Part shown: one piece after another, positions 16,526 through 24,982 of the stretch
Layout of the letters: each line of letters starts with the position of its first letter
Position numbering within the stretch: the first letter of the stretch is position 1
Assembly (NCBI GenBank): GCA_027365475.1
Contig: DAHXNI010000031.1
Location: 32,077-96,076 of the forward strand
DNA: 64,000 nt
Direction of reading: 5' to 3'
DNA from: Pseudomonadota bacterium
GTDB lineage: Bacteria > Pseudomonadota > Gammaproteobacteria > JAKAQQ01
The notes under the pieces: model-generated
Database searches by the model: none
The model's input: only the letters and a program-made list of their open reading frames with translations
What the model was told of the DNA's origin: nothing
Made by a program: the position numbers and the translations under genes

Positions 16526-17250
16526 GTGGATTCCGGGTCATCAGGAATAAAAACATACCCGTACCCACGAACCGTCTGAAGGTATCGTGGTTTGGAACTG
16601 TCCTCCTCAATCAAGTGACGTAACCTGGAAATTTGTACATCCATGCTGCGATCGAATGCAGTGTAGGCGCGCCCGCGCGCGAGTTCGAGCAGTTGCTCGC
16701 GGTTGAGGGGTTTCCGGGCATGTGAGACCAGGGCTTCAAGCACCGCAAACTCACTGGTCGTGAGCGGAATCAGTTCGGTTCCGCGGTAGAGGCATCGCTT
16801 GGCGCGGTTGAACACGAAGGGTCCAAATGGCACCCGGTGATCTTCGGTTGCAGGGGCGCCGGGTGGCGGATTGAAGCTTCTGCGGCGCAGAACCGCTTTG
16901 ATCCGGGCCAGCAACTCGCGCGGGTTGAAGGGTTTGGCCACATAGTCATCGGCCCCGATTTCAAGCCCCACGATGCGTTCGATGGGGTCACCCTTGGCCG
17001 TCAGCATGATGATCGGGATTTCGATGCCCTGACCCCGAAGCCGCCTGCAAATCGAGAGGCCATCTTCCTCTGGAAGCATGATGTCCAGAATGATGAGATC
17101 AGATTTATGAAGTGCCAGCTCCTCTTCAACATGAACCCCGTGATTCAGGGTCCGGACCTGATAACCTTCTCCACGCAAGTATTCTTCGAGCAGTGCGCGA
17201 ATCCGGAGATCGTCATCAATCACGAGAACTCGGGTGGAAGGTGTGTTCAT
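16522..17250 (-). CDS. OmpR-family response regulator
   Basis: A 242-residue regulator. The receiver domain has acidic residues at the start (VIDDD), the phosphoacceptor Asp56 in LIILDIMLP and a conserved Lys in VAKPF. The C-terminal winged helix carries EEDSSKPRYLQTVRGYGYVFIPD, close to OmpR. Start chosen at ATG 17250 (MNTPSTRVL). A longer frame exists but begins in non-conserved sequence. A -10 box lies only 8 bases upstream of the ATG, so the message is probably nearly leaderless. Confidence 0.93.
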   Translation of the reverse strand: MNTPSTRVLVIDDDLRIRALLEEYLRGEGYQVRTLNHGVHVEEELALHKSDLIILDIMLPEEDGLSICRRLRGQGIEIPIIMLTAKGDPIERIVGLEIGADDYVAKPFNPRELLARIKAVLRRRSFNPPPGAPATEDHRVPFGPFVFNRAKRCLYRGTELIPLTTSEFAVLEALVSHARKPLNREQLLELARGRAYTAFDRSMDVQISRLRHLIEEDSSKPRYLQTVRGYGYVFIPDDPEST

Positions 17251-17258
17251 GGGGAATG

Positions 17259-17287
17259 AGTATAGTGGGCAAATACAGCCCTGTCGT
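17259..17287 (-). promoter_or_regulatory. Promoter ACGACA-N17-TATACT for the regulator gene
   Basis: On the minus strand ACGACA (17287-17282) and TATACT (17264-17259) are 17 bases apart. Transcription should start near 17252, 1-2 bases before the ATG at 17250, giving a leaderless or almost leaderless message. Confidence 0.5.
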
Positions 17288-17295
17288 CTTGGATC

Positions 17296-17340
17296 GGTTA
17301 CCAAATATTGCGGTTCGCCCGCTGGTTACATTTGGTTACC
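17296..17340. promoter_or_regulatory. GGTTAC direct repeats, candidate OmpR-type boxes
   Basis: GGTTAC occurs at 17296, 17324 and 17334. The last two are exactly 10 bases apart, the spacing used by OmpR/PhoB-family dimers, and the set lies just upstream of the regulator's -35. It could serve autoregulation and control of the divergent copper genes. Confidence 0.45.
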
Positions 17341-17550
17341 GCATCCAGATGATGGGTTCAAAAAGAGGCGATTGCAAGGCATCCGGTTGATCCTCGTGAC
17401 CAGGGTGAATGGGCAGTTCTAGAGGGTAGTCGATCGGTTGCTGCAAATGGCGCACGGGTGCATTCGGTCATTGATTCCGCATGCTCTTCGCTGTACGATG
17501 AGTCGCTGCGAGGTCTAGGAATCAAACGCCCATGAGAAGTTTATCCCTTG

Positions 17551-17880
17551 ATGCGTGATGGTTTCCATCTGTCCATATGCGGATTCAGAAACCGGCGCTG
17601 GGCGCGAGGGCTGGTCTGGCTGGCCCTGGTCGCATCGGTTGGGCTCTATGCCCTGGACAGCGGGCATCGCCACCATACTGAAATGGCGCGGCTGCTCTGC
17701 CCGGTATGTCATGTGGTGGCCCACAGTTCGATTGAAGTCTTTAGCCCACGAGTGGATAGCTTCCAACCGATTTATAGCTTCCTGGTCAGGCGCACCGCTG
17801 TTCGCAAAGCGAGGCCCACCGCCCGCATTTTCCTCGCACTGATCTCCGAGCCTCGCGCTCCCCCCCCCAAAGCCCCCTAG
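17551..17880 (+). CDS. Small membrane-anchored protein with CxxC and His-rich motif
   Basis: About 109 residues. A hydrophobic helix (LVWLALVASVGLYALDSG, about 21-38) is followed by HRHHTEMARLLCPVCHVVAHSS with a CxxC pair and several His, then a basic, Pro-rich tail. It could be a periplasmic metal-binding protein like other short proteins in copper loci, but no family is certain. It is the first gene of the copper cluster. Start at ATG 17551 is weakly supported (GAGAAG upstream). Confidence 0.55.
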   Translation: MRDGFHLSICGFRNRRWARGLVWLALVASVGLYALDSGHRHHTEMARLLCPVCHVVAHSSIEVFSPRVDSFQPIYSFLVRRTAVRKARPTARIFLALISEPRAPPPKAP

Positions 17881-17984
17881 ATTTGAATCGGGCAGCCGTG
17901 CCCGTTTCAACCCCCAAGACCCGGGCATGCCTGGTACCGAAGAGGCATCCCGTGGGATCCATGTGTTTTCTAGAGGTACTGCTG

Positions 17985-18980
17985 ATGGACTTGAGAGATC
18001 GTTTTATTCATATTGATCGGTATATTGAGCAAATCCAAGCGGTGTTTCTCAACCGAAGGCGATCAACCCGAGGGGTTCGGGTCAAGACCGGGTTGTCTCG
18101 TGTTGCAGTCGTTGGTCTCATGCTCATGGCTATGGGCGGGGGCGTTCCACAGGTTTTCGCGCATGCCGTAGTCGGTATGCGGGTATTTCCTGCCACACTG
18201 ACTTTTGACGACCCTGGGGTGGCGGATGAACTCCCTCTCGCATTCGACTCGATTCATACGCCAGGCGGTGTTGACGATATTCTGTCGGCGTCGTACGCAA
18301 AAACACTCACGCGGAAGCTTGGAATCGTGCTCGGAACCGATTATCAGCAGGTGATTCCGGGATCCGGACCCGCGCTGAGAGGCCTGGACGACTGGACGTT
18401 TGCAGTGGATTACCAGATCTATAAAGTGGCTTCCACCGAATCGATCGGAATGCTTCAGATGGCTGGCACATTCGGCGATAGCGGAAGCCGGGCCATCGGA
18501 GCACCCTACACGGTATACACGCCGGAGTTCGCATTCGGGCAGGGAATGGGTTTTCTTCCGTTTTCCCTGCGTTACCTGACCCCTTTCGCGGTGACCGGTG
18601 CCGTCTCGGAGAATATTCCGAGCAATTCTGCGTTGGCACCACGGATTCTGAACTGGGATTTCTCTTTCCAATACAGTATTCCCTATCTTCAGGATTTTGT
18701 TCATGACGAGGGCATTCCGGCACCTTTCAATAATATGGTGCCGATCATCGAAGTGCCCATGCAGACCTGTCTGGGCAGAAATTGTCCTGTACATACAACA
18801 GGATATGTTGACCCGGGCATGATCTGGATCGGGCATTACATCCAGTGGGGGGTGGAGCTTGAGCTCCCCATCAACTCTGCAACCGGAGACCATCCCGGCA
18901 TCCTGCTCGGTGTCGATTTCTATCTCGACGACCTATTTCCTTACACCCTTGGTGCACCACTCTGGAGTGCTGGTTCATGA
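17985..18980 (+). CDS. Porin-like outer-membrane protein of copper locus
   Basis: A 331-residue protein. An unusual 35-residue charged region precedes a signal-like hydrophobic stretch (VAVVGLMLMAMGGGVPQVFAHA, about 39-60). The mature part has alternating beta strands (LGIVLGTDYQQV, WTFAVDYQIYKV, WDFSFQYSIPYL, IQWGVELELPI, GILLGVDFYLDDLF). Start chosen at ATG 17985 with AGAGG 8 bases upstream. Its stop overlaps copC by ATGA, so it is functionally tied to copper handling, perhaps as an export or entry channel. Cys-containing loop CLGRNCPVH is notable. Confidence 0.68.
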   Translation: MDLRDRFIHIDRYIEQIQAVFLNRRRSTRGVRVKTGLSRVAVVGLMLMAMGGGVPQVFAHAVVGMRVFPATLTFDDPGVADELPLAFDSIHTPGGVDDILSASYAKTLTRKLGIVLGTDYQQVIPGSGPALRGLDDWTFAVDYQIYKVASTESIGMLQMAGTFGDSGSRAIGAPYTVYTPEFAFGQGMGFLPFSLRYLTPFAVTGAVSENIPSNSALAPRILNWDFSFQYSIPYLQDFVHDEGIPAPFNNMVPIIEVPMQTCLGRNCPVHTTGYVDPGMIWIGHYIQWGVELELPINSATGDHPGILLGVDFYLDDLFPYTLGAPLWSAGS

Positions 18981-19354
18981 ACAAAAAGTTTTTGATGCGG
19001 CTGATGTCTGCAATCCTGTTGATATTAACTTCAGGGATCATCATCGTTCCCGCTTATGCACATGCCTTCCCGGAACGGTCTTCACCTCATGTGGGGGCTC
19101 ATCTCAAAGCAGGTCCCAATACGGTCAAAATTTGGTTTGATGCCGGGATCGAGCCTATTTTTTCCAAACTGATTGTACGCAGTGCACAGGGTCAAAAGGT
19201 CAGTGTCGGCCCGGGATTTATTCCCAAGGGACAGCATGCCCTGCTCGAAACCCGACTGAAAACGTTGACGCCGGGTATCTACTTCGTGTATTGGAGTGTG
19301 ATTGCGTTTGATGGCCATCATACGGAAGGGCGTTGGTATTTCCGGGTTAAATAA
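18977..19354 (+). CDS. copC: CopC-family periplasmic copper-binding protein
   Basis: A 125-residue protein with a signal peptide (about 1-27, ending AYA) and a mature N-terminal His (HAFPERSSPHVGAHL), followed by KIWFDAGIEP, a Cu(II)-site region SVIAFDGHHTEGRWYFRVK near the C-terminus. These are CopC/YobA features: His1 and the DxH pair bind Cu(II). Met-rich Cu(I) ligands of plasmid CopC are absent. It is located between the porin-like gene and copD, supporting copper trafficking. Confidence 0.92.
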   Translation: MNKKFLMRLMSAILLILTSGIIIVPAYAHAFPERSSPHVGAHLKAGPNTVKIWFDAGIEPIFSKLIVRSAQGQKVSVGPGFIPKGQHALLETRLKTLTPGIYFVYWSVIAFDGHHTEGRWYFRVK

Positions 19355-19372
19355 CTGAGGAGGGTTGATCTG

Positions 19373-20899
19373 ATGCATCCTTTGTACATTGCATTGACTG
19401 CCATTGACGTCATTGCGGTCGTTGCGGGGCTGGGCATGATTGCGGGCTGGCTCTGGGTGCTGCCCCGTGATCAGGACCCGATTTTCCATCGCTCATTCTG
19501 GAGACTTGAGGGTGTTTCGCTTCTCTTTCTGACATTGAGCAGTGCCCTCATTCTCGTCTCCCGAAGTCTTGAAATGAGCGGGGGCCCTTTCTCGGGTTTG
19601 CCCCAAGTCATACCAGAGGTGCTGCAGGCAACCCGGTTCGGCTCGATCTGGTGGTTCCGACCGCCGCTATTATTGGCACTGTGGCTACTGTGGCTTCTGG
19701 GATTCACCTCGAGCCGCCGCGCACGCTGGGTCGGCATCCTGATGTTCATCGCTTTGGCTGGAGTAGCATTCACACGGAGCGAAACCGGACACCCGGCGGA
19801 TCACGGTGATTTTCGGCTAGGAGTTTTCGTGGACTGGTTGCACCTTCTGGCAGCGGGGTTATGGATCGGAGCCCTCTTCTGCGTGACACTCGTGATCTTC
19901 CCAGCACTGAGGAGAAGAATGCGTGAGCGCCGACCGGATCTTGCTGCGGATATCTTTCAACGGCTTTCTTCCCTGGCCGGCTGGGGTTTGGCACTCATTC
20001 TCGTAACTGGCATCTGGACGGCCTGGAAGCAGTTGGGCACCTGGTCTGCTCTTTTCAATACGGCGTATGGGCAAATTCTTTTGGTCAAGCTCAGTCTGGT
20101 TGCGCTTTTGATCGTGATCGGTGCCTACAACCGCTTTATCCGTCTCCCGAGGATCCGCCATGCACACGGCTGGGACGCTCGTTCGAACAGATGGGTGCAC
20201 TGGGCGGCGCGTATGCATCAAGTTACACAGGATGAGTGCGGTCAAAAGCGAGAGATCAAGCGTTGCTATCGTGCTGTTGCGATCGAAAGTCTGATCGGGG
20301 TTGCAGTGCTAGTAGCCGCTTCTGTGTTGCTTCATGGTATGCCGCCGGTGGCCATGGTTCATGTACCTGCGGGATTTGGAACCGTGTCCGCGAATGGTCG
20401 CAGGTCTGGTTTTGGATCAGACCCCGCTTCATTGAACCCATCCATGAGTATGGCCTCAACGATGCCGATATCTGCCCGCACTGATAGATCGACGCCGCGT
20501 ATTCATTTTTCATTTGGTGAGAGCGGGCGTGTGGACCAGGTCACCCAAACGATCAGAATCCGGGCTCTCGATACGATGCGATTTTCACCCGCTATCGTAC
20601 ACGTACAACCGGGGCAGACCGTTCGTTTTAGGGTCACCGATGCCGGACGGTTGGATCACGAGTTTGTCATTGGGAGTGCACGCGAACAGAAAAAACATGA
20701 GAAGGAGATGGAGGCACATCCCGATATGCCCATGCACGATCCGAATGGGATCACTCTCAAACCGGGACAAACCCGTTCGATTCTCTGGCGTTTCCCGGAT
20801 CACCCGATGAGGCTTGAATACGCATGCCACGAGCCTGGACATTTTGCAGCGGGCATGATTGGTCAAATCGTGGTTGGACAACCAGGATCGACTGACTGA
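19373..20899 (+). CDS. copD: CopD membrane domain fused to C-terminal cupredoxin domain
   Basis: A 508-residue protein. Residues 1-330 are a CopD-type polytopic domain with about eight or nine helices and the WLHLLAAGLWIGALF signature. A Met/Ser-rich linker (about 330-372) leads to a cupredoxin domain (about 380-505) with candidate type-1 copper ligands His429, Cys485, His490 and Met495 (YACHEPGHFAAGM). CopD usually lacks this extra domain. The ribosome site GAGGAGG precedes the ATG by 7-8 bases. It probably moves copper across the inner membrane together with CopC, with the cupredoxin acting as a tethered copper donor or acceptor. Confidence 0.88.
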   Translation: MHPLYIALTAIDVIAVVAGLGMIAGWLWVLPRDQDPIFHRSFWRLEGVSLLFLTLSSALILVSRSLEMSGGPFSGLPQVIPEVLQATRFGSIWWFRPPLLLALWLLWLLGFTSSRRARWVGILMFIALAGVAFTRSETGHPADHGDFRLGVFVDWLHLLAAGLWIGALFCVTLVIFPALRRRMRERRPDLAADIFQRLSSLAGWGLALILVTGIWTAWKQLGTWSALFNTAYGQILLVKLSLVALLIVIGAYNRFIRLPRIRHAHGWDARSNRWVHWAARMHQVTQDECGQKREIKRCYRAVAIESLIGVAVLVAASVLLHGMPPVAMVHVPAGFGTVSANGRRSGFGSDPASLNPSMSMASTMPISARTDRSTPRIHFSFGESGRVDQVTQTIRIRALDTMRFSPAIVHVQPGQTVRFRVTDAGRLDHEFVIGSAREQKKHEKEMEAHPDMPMHDPNGITLKPGQTRSILWRFPDHPMRLEYACHEPGHFAAGMIGQIVVGQPGSTD

Positions 20900-20906
20900 G
20901 CTGAGC

Positions 20907-21581
20907 TCAACCCAGCCAGGCCAGGAGATCAGATGGCTTAGCGAGCAGCCCGTCAGCGAGCCAGGATTCAGGGTGATCCGTGGGCGCGAGATATCCCCAG
21001 AGAGCGACCAGTGTTACGATGCCTGCTGCCCGTCCCGCCATGATGTCGCTTTCGGCGTCACCGATGAAGGCTGCTTCATGGGGTTCTCGGTGTGATTGGG
21101 ATAGCGCTTCGAGGAGCGGGGCTGGATGCGGCTTGGGATGACTTGAAGTATCGCCCGAGATGATCACGCTGGGCTCGGATGGGAGAGCCAGCGAGTCGAT
21201 GAGCGGGTGGGTGAGAAAGGCGGGTTTGTTTGTGACGATTCCCCAGGTTTGATGGTGCTGAGTGAGAATCTCGAGAAGCTCCGGGATACCAGCCATCAAG
21301 CGCGAGTCGTCTGCGAGATGCGCGCGATAAAATTGGATAAACTCTCCGCGTAATCCCGCAAGCAGCGCGGGATCCACGAGTGGCCCCCAGCTCAACTCGA
21401 GCATCGCGCGCACCCCTCCTGAAGCCACTGTCCGTGTGAGCTCCATGCTCGGTGGTGATCGTCCATGCAGGTGGCACACCTCCGTGAGGGAAGCGTGAAG
21501 ATCCGGGAGCGTATCAGCCAGGGTTCCGTCGAGGTCGAACAGCCAGAGTTGCACGGCCGGGCGGTTTTTAGGTGCTTTCAA
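20907..21581 (-). CDS. gph: Phosphoglycolate phosphatase (HAD family)
   Basis: A 224-residue HAD-superfamily phosphatase with motif I LFDLDGTLADT (Asp16 nucleophile, Asp18), motif II around VTNKP and the C-terminal GDAESDIMAGRAAG. It dephosphorylates 2-phosphoglycolate. It is directly downstream of ubiG (14-nt overlap) on the minus strand, the usual ubiG-gph arrangement, and is convergent with copD, 7 bases apart. Confidence 0.9.
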   Translation of the reverse strand: MKAPKNRPAVQLWLFDLDGTLADTLPDLHASLTEVCHLHGRSPPSMELTRTVASGGVRAMLELSWGPLVDPALLAGLRGEFIQFYRAHLADDSRLMAGIPELLEILTQHHQTWGIVTNKPAFLTHPLIDSLALPSEPSVIISGDTSSHPKPHPAPLLEALSQSHREPHEAAFIGDAESDIMAGRAAGIVTLVALWGYLAPTDHPESWLADGLLAKPSDLLAWLG

Positions 21582-22263
21582 AGTGGAGGAGGTAGTTGAC
21601 CGAAAGGTCTCCCGTGAGGAATGCCGTATGCAATAACGGCAGATAGAGCAGTCCGCGCCGGTCCCGCAGGGTCAACCCGGCTTGTCCGGCCCATGACTCG
21701 ATCTCTCCGGGTGTCCGAAACCAGTCATAGCGGTGGAGCCCCCGGGGAGTCAGTTTCAGCACATGTTCGGCCGCAACGATGGCGAAAAGCCAAGCCCGCA
21801 GCGTCCGGTTGATGGTTGAAACAAAGACGGTTCCACCGGGCCTCACGAGCTCAGCAGTGTTTTGAATGATGCTACAGGGATCCGGAACATGTTCGAGCAT
21901 CTCGAAACAGGTCACAACATCGAAGCTTTGGTATTGGTCTGGCAGCAAGGCGGTAGCCTCGCCCACTTGATAGCTGATGCTGAGTCCTTGGTTGCAAGCA
22001 TGGGCTTCAGCGACACGAATGGCATCAGGAGAGGTGTCGACGCCCGTAACTTGGGCGCCAGCATGTGCCAAGGCTTCAGTCAGGATTCCGCCTCCACAGC
22101 CAATGTCGAGCACACGGCTGCCAGACAGATTCGCGCGTTTTTTGATAAAGGACAGCCGGATCGGATTGATGTGGTGGAGTGTGGCGTAGCTTCCGTCAGG
22201 GCCCCACCAGTCGTCGGCCCAAGACGTTTGCGGTTCTGAGATCGGATGAGAAGATGTGTTCAT
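21568..22263 (-). CDS. ubiG: UbiG, ubiquinone biosynthesis O-methyltransferase
   Basis: A 231-residue class-I SAM methyltransferase with SAM motif VLDIGCGGGILTEALA (about 47-62), the FDVVTCFEMLEHV block and RTLRAWLFAIVAAEHVLKLTPRGLH, a stretch specific to UbiG. It performs both O-methylations in ubiquinone synthesis. It lies 88 bases downstream of mtaD, separated by a strong hairpin. Confidence 0.95.
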   Translation of the reverse strand: MNTSSHPISEPQTSWADDWWGPDGSYATLHHINPIRLSFIKKRANLSGSRVLDIGCGGGILTEALAHAGAQVTGVDTSPDAIRVAEAHACNQGLSISYQVGEATALLPDQYQSFDVVTCFEMLEHVPDPCSIIQNTAELVRPGGTVFVSTINRTLRAWLFAIVAAEHVLKLTPRGLHRYDWFRTPGEIESWAGQAGLTLRDRRGLLYLPLLHTAFLTGDLSVNYLLHFEST

Positions 22264-22280
22264 AAATCTAGTGCTTATTA

Positions 22281-22311
22281 TGATCTTGCGGGGTGGAGGA
22301 GAGCAAGATCA
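22281..22311. repeat. Intercistronic hairpin between mtaD and ubiG
   Basis: TGATCTTGC (22281-22289) and GCAAGATCA (22303-22311) form a perfect 9-bp stem with a 13-base loop. On the mtaD-ubiG transcript the loop is CTCTCCTCC-containing and no T-run follows. It may process or attenuate the operon message rather than terminate it fully. Confidence 0.4.
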
Positions 22312-22351
22312 ATGTTTCCTGCATGACGCACGAACCGGTTAAGTCTTCTGA

Positions 22352-23713
22352 TCAATGACGGCTGGCTTGAGGAGCAGCGGAAGGGGAGAGCGCACCCAGC
22401 TGGCTTGCGATACGGTCACGCCAATCGTTCACCGTATCGGCCATTCCTGGTGCAGCCGCGCTGAGCAGCCGACCGTTTTGCACTTTGAGCAGACCTTCGA
22501 TCCAGACGTGGCTCACGTTCTGTCGACCGGCCGAATAGACAATCTGTGTCACTGGATCGTAGCAGGGCATTGTCGCTGGTGTTGCGAGATCGATGGCTAC
22601 ACAGTCGGCGGCTTTGCCCCGCTCGAGCGAGCCAATCTCATTGTCGAGTCCGAGTGCGCGCGCCGACGCCAGCGTGGCCATGTTTAGGACCTCACGGGCA
22701 GTCAGACGGCTCGGATCGCGGGTCAGTCCCTTGGCGAGGAAGGCGGCACTACGCATCTCTCCGAGCATGTCGAGATCGTCGTTGCTGGCCGCTCCGTCTG
22801 TACCCAATGCAACCCCCACTCCGGCCTGAAGCAGATCGGCTACGGGACAAAAACCGCTTCCGAGTTTGAGATTGGATTCCGGGCAATGGATGACCCAGCA
22901 CTGTGCCTGCGAGAGGCGCTCGAGATCTCCGGGTTCAAGCGTCGTCACATGAACCGCAAGCAGCCCCGCTGTCAGGAGGCCAAGCCGTTCGAGATGCTGG
23001 ATTGGTGAGCAGCCGTGCTGTTCGATGAAGTTGAGAACTTCCTGTTTAGTTTCATGAACATGGATGTGCACACGCAGATCAAGTTCATCCGCAAAGCGCG
23101 CCACTTGGAGGAGAGTGGACTCCCCGGCCGTATAAGGCGCGTGCGGGGCGAGCGTGAAATGGATCCTCTTCTGGTGACGGTAGCGGTCACGGATCGCAAA
23201 GCCCTTGTGAAAATATTCCTGAGTGCTTTGTGCAAAGCGGGTCGGAAAATCGAGCACGACAAGACCCGTGACCAGACGGATACCAGCTTCGATCGCCGCC
23301 TCGATTGTCGCATCCGGATAGAAATACATATCGTTGAAACAGGTGGTGCCGGACAGGAGCATTTCGGCAATGGCGAGTTGCGAGCCGTCACGGACAAAAT
23401 CGTGATCGACAAAGGCTTCCTCGAGAGGCCAGATGTAGTCTTTGAGCCAGCGCTCGAGAGGTTGATCGGCACCGAGTCCCCGGAACAGGGTCATGGCTGC
23501 ATGGGTATGCGCATTGACGAGTCCTGGGATGAGTGCGTGATTCGCCAGTTCGATCCGTTCAACGTTCGCATACCGCGCATGCGCATCTGGAATGGGCAGG
23601 AGATCATGAATGCGACCGCCACGGACAAGGAGCGCGTGATGCTCAAGCACTAAGCCGTCTGGTACGACCGGGATGATCCAGCGTGCTTCAATCAGGCATT
23701 CAGTTGGTGGCAT
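22352..23713 (-). CDS. mtaD: 5-methylthioadenosine/S-adenosylhomocysteine deaminase
   Basis: About 453 residues, an amidohydrolase. Metal ligands are in VNAHTHAAMTLFRGL, a His at HIHVHETKQEV, His in IHCPESNLKLGSG and Asp in ALGTDGAASNDDLDML, as in the TRZ/ATZ/MtaD family. It deaminates adenosine derivatives to inosine forms in methionine and methylthioadenosine salvage. Start taken at ATG 23713 (GGGGA 8 bases upstream); an in-frame ATG at 23728 is also possible. It is divergent from mtnA, the expected partner. Confidence 0.92.
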   Translation of the reverse strand: MPPTECLIEARWIIPVVPDGLVLEHHALLVRGGRIHDLLPIPDAHARYANVERIELANHALIPGLVNAHTHAAMTLFRGLGADQPLERWLKDYIWPLEEAFVDHDFVRDGSQLAIAEMLLSGTTCFNDMYFYPDATIEAAIEAGIRLVTGLVVLDFPTRFAQSTQEYFHKGFAIRDRYRHQKRIHFTLAPHAPYTAGESTLLQVARFADELDLRVHIHVHETKQEVLNFIEQHGCSPIQHLERLGLLTAGLLAVHVTTLEPGDLERLSQAQCWVIHCPESNLKLGSGFCPVADLLQAGVGVALGTDGAASNDDLDMLGEMRSAAFLAKGLTRDPSRLTAREVLNMATLASARALGLDNEIGSLERGKAADCVAIDLATPATMPCYDPVTQIVYSAGRQNVSHVWIEGLLKVQNGRLLSAAAPGMADTVNDWRDRIASQLGALSPSAAPQASRH

Positions 23714-23781
23714 CCGCCTGGTCCCCATGGAATTTAGGTTACATTATGAATCTTTTGCATTGAAACAAGGTACCCCGCGCG

Positions 23782-24861
23782 ATGGTTTCCATCCAAAGTC
23801 CCCTGGTCCAGGCTCTTGTACCCCTCATTTTTGAAGGGGATGTGCTGCGCGTTTTGGATCAACGTCTGCTCCCGGATGAGGTGCATTACGAGGCTTTGCA
23901 TCGAGCCCATGATGTTGCCCGTGCCATCGAATGCATGATGCTTAGGGGGGCACCTTTGATTGGTGTTGCAGCAGCCTATGGATTGGCGCTTGAGGCGTGT
24001 GCCCTCGCAGTCAATGAAAAGACATTTTACGCGGAACTCAATCAGGCTCTCGTGCGACTCGCGGCCACTCGGCCGACTGCGATCAATCTCAACCGTGCCT
24101 TGACCGAGGGATCCCGGCGGATCCATGCAGGAGGCCGCCCCGATCAAGTCGCCCGGGCGCTACTTGAGGAGGCCCATCGGCTCGCGCGCTTTGAAATCGA
24201 CGCTTCCACCCGGATGGGCCAGGAAGGCGCAGCGCACCTCGGTTCCGGTTCAAGGCTGCTGACCCACTGCAATACCGGATGCTTGGCAACGGTTGGGGAA
24301 GGGACTGCCCTGGCCGTGGTTCGGCATGCGTTTCGGACCGGCCGGGCCCTGAGTGTGACCTGTACCGAGACGCGACCGTGGCTCCAGGGTGCACGGCTTT
24401 CAGCTTTCGAACTCGCACGCGAGGGCTGGCCGACTGAACTCGTGACCGAATCGGTTGCCGGTGACAAGCTGCTCAATCGGGCCTTTGACTGGTTTCTGGT
24501 CGGTGCGGATCGGATCGGGCCCGACGGACGGGTTGCAAACAAGATGGGTACTCACATGCTGTCCCAGTTGGCCCGGCTTGGTGGTGCGCGCGTCATGGTC
24601 GTGGCGCCAACGACCACGATCGACTGGAGCTGGGATGACGATCATCCGGTTCCGATCGAACATCGGGATGGCGCTGAAGTCTGGCGGGCGACCGGTTCCG
24701 CACACATTCCCCCAGGAGTCCGGATCGACAATCCGGTTTTTGACGTCACGTCGGCGGAACTCGTCGACTGGATCGTAACGGAGTGTGGCGCAATTGAACC
24801 CACCCGGGGTGAATCCTTTGATCCATTGCGTTTCGGGGGAATACCAAAAGCTGTGATCTGA
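23782..24861 (+). CDS. mtnA: MtnA, methylthioribose-1-phosphate isomerase
   Basis: A 359-residue eIF2B-alpha-like isomerase. Conserved blocks: MLRGAPLIGVAAAYGLAL, HCNTGCLATVGEGTALAV with the catalytic-region Cys, TRPWLQGARLSAFEL and FLVGADRIGPDGRVANKMGTH. It converts methylthioribose-1-phosphate to methylthioribulose-1-phosphate in methionine salvage. It is divergent from mtaD with a 53-base gap and precedes gyrA as in other gammaproteobacteria. Confidence 0.95.
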   Translation: MVSIQSPLVQALVPLIFEGDVLRVLDQRLLPDEVHYEALHRAHDVARAIECMMLRGAPLIGVAAAYGLALEACALAVNEKTFYAELNQALVRLAATRPTAINLNRALTEGSRRIHAGGRPDQVARALLEEAHRLARFEIDASTRMGQEGAAHLGSGSRLLTHCNTGCLATVGEGTALAVVRHAFRTGRALSVTCTETRPWLQGARLSAFELAREGWPTELVTESVAGDKLLNRAFDWFLVGADRIGPDGRVANKMGTHMLSQLARLGGARVMVVAPTTTIDWSWDDDHPVPIEHRDGAEVWRATGSAHIPPGVRIDNPVFDVTSAELVDWIVTECGAIEPTRGESFDPLRFGGIPKAVI

Positions 24862-24982
24862 GGGAAGCCAGAAGCGTCACGATCGGGAGACCGGGTGGGA
24901 TTATGGAACAAAATCAGTTAAAATTGAGACCAGCAGAACATCTCGGCCCAAACCAGCTGCTTCACCGGCGGGTAGGATATAA

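Larger units (their letters stand above)
17251..17550. other. Divergent control region between regulator and copper locus
   Basis: 300 bases without a gene, between the OmpR-like regulator and the first gene of the copper locus. It holds a promoter for the regulator and three GGTTAC repeats (both listed). The part near 17400-17550 shows no further clear signal. Confidence 0.5.
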
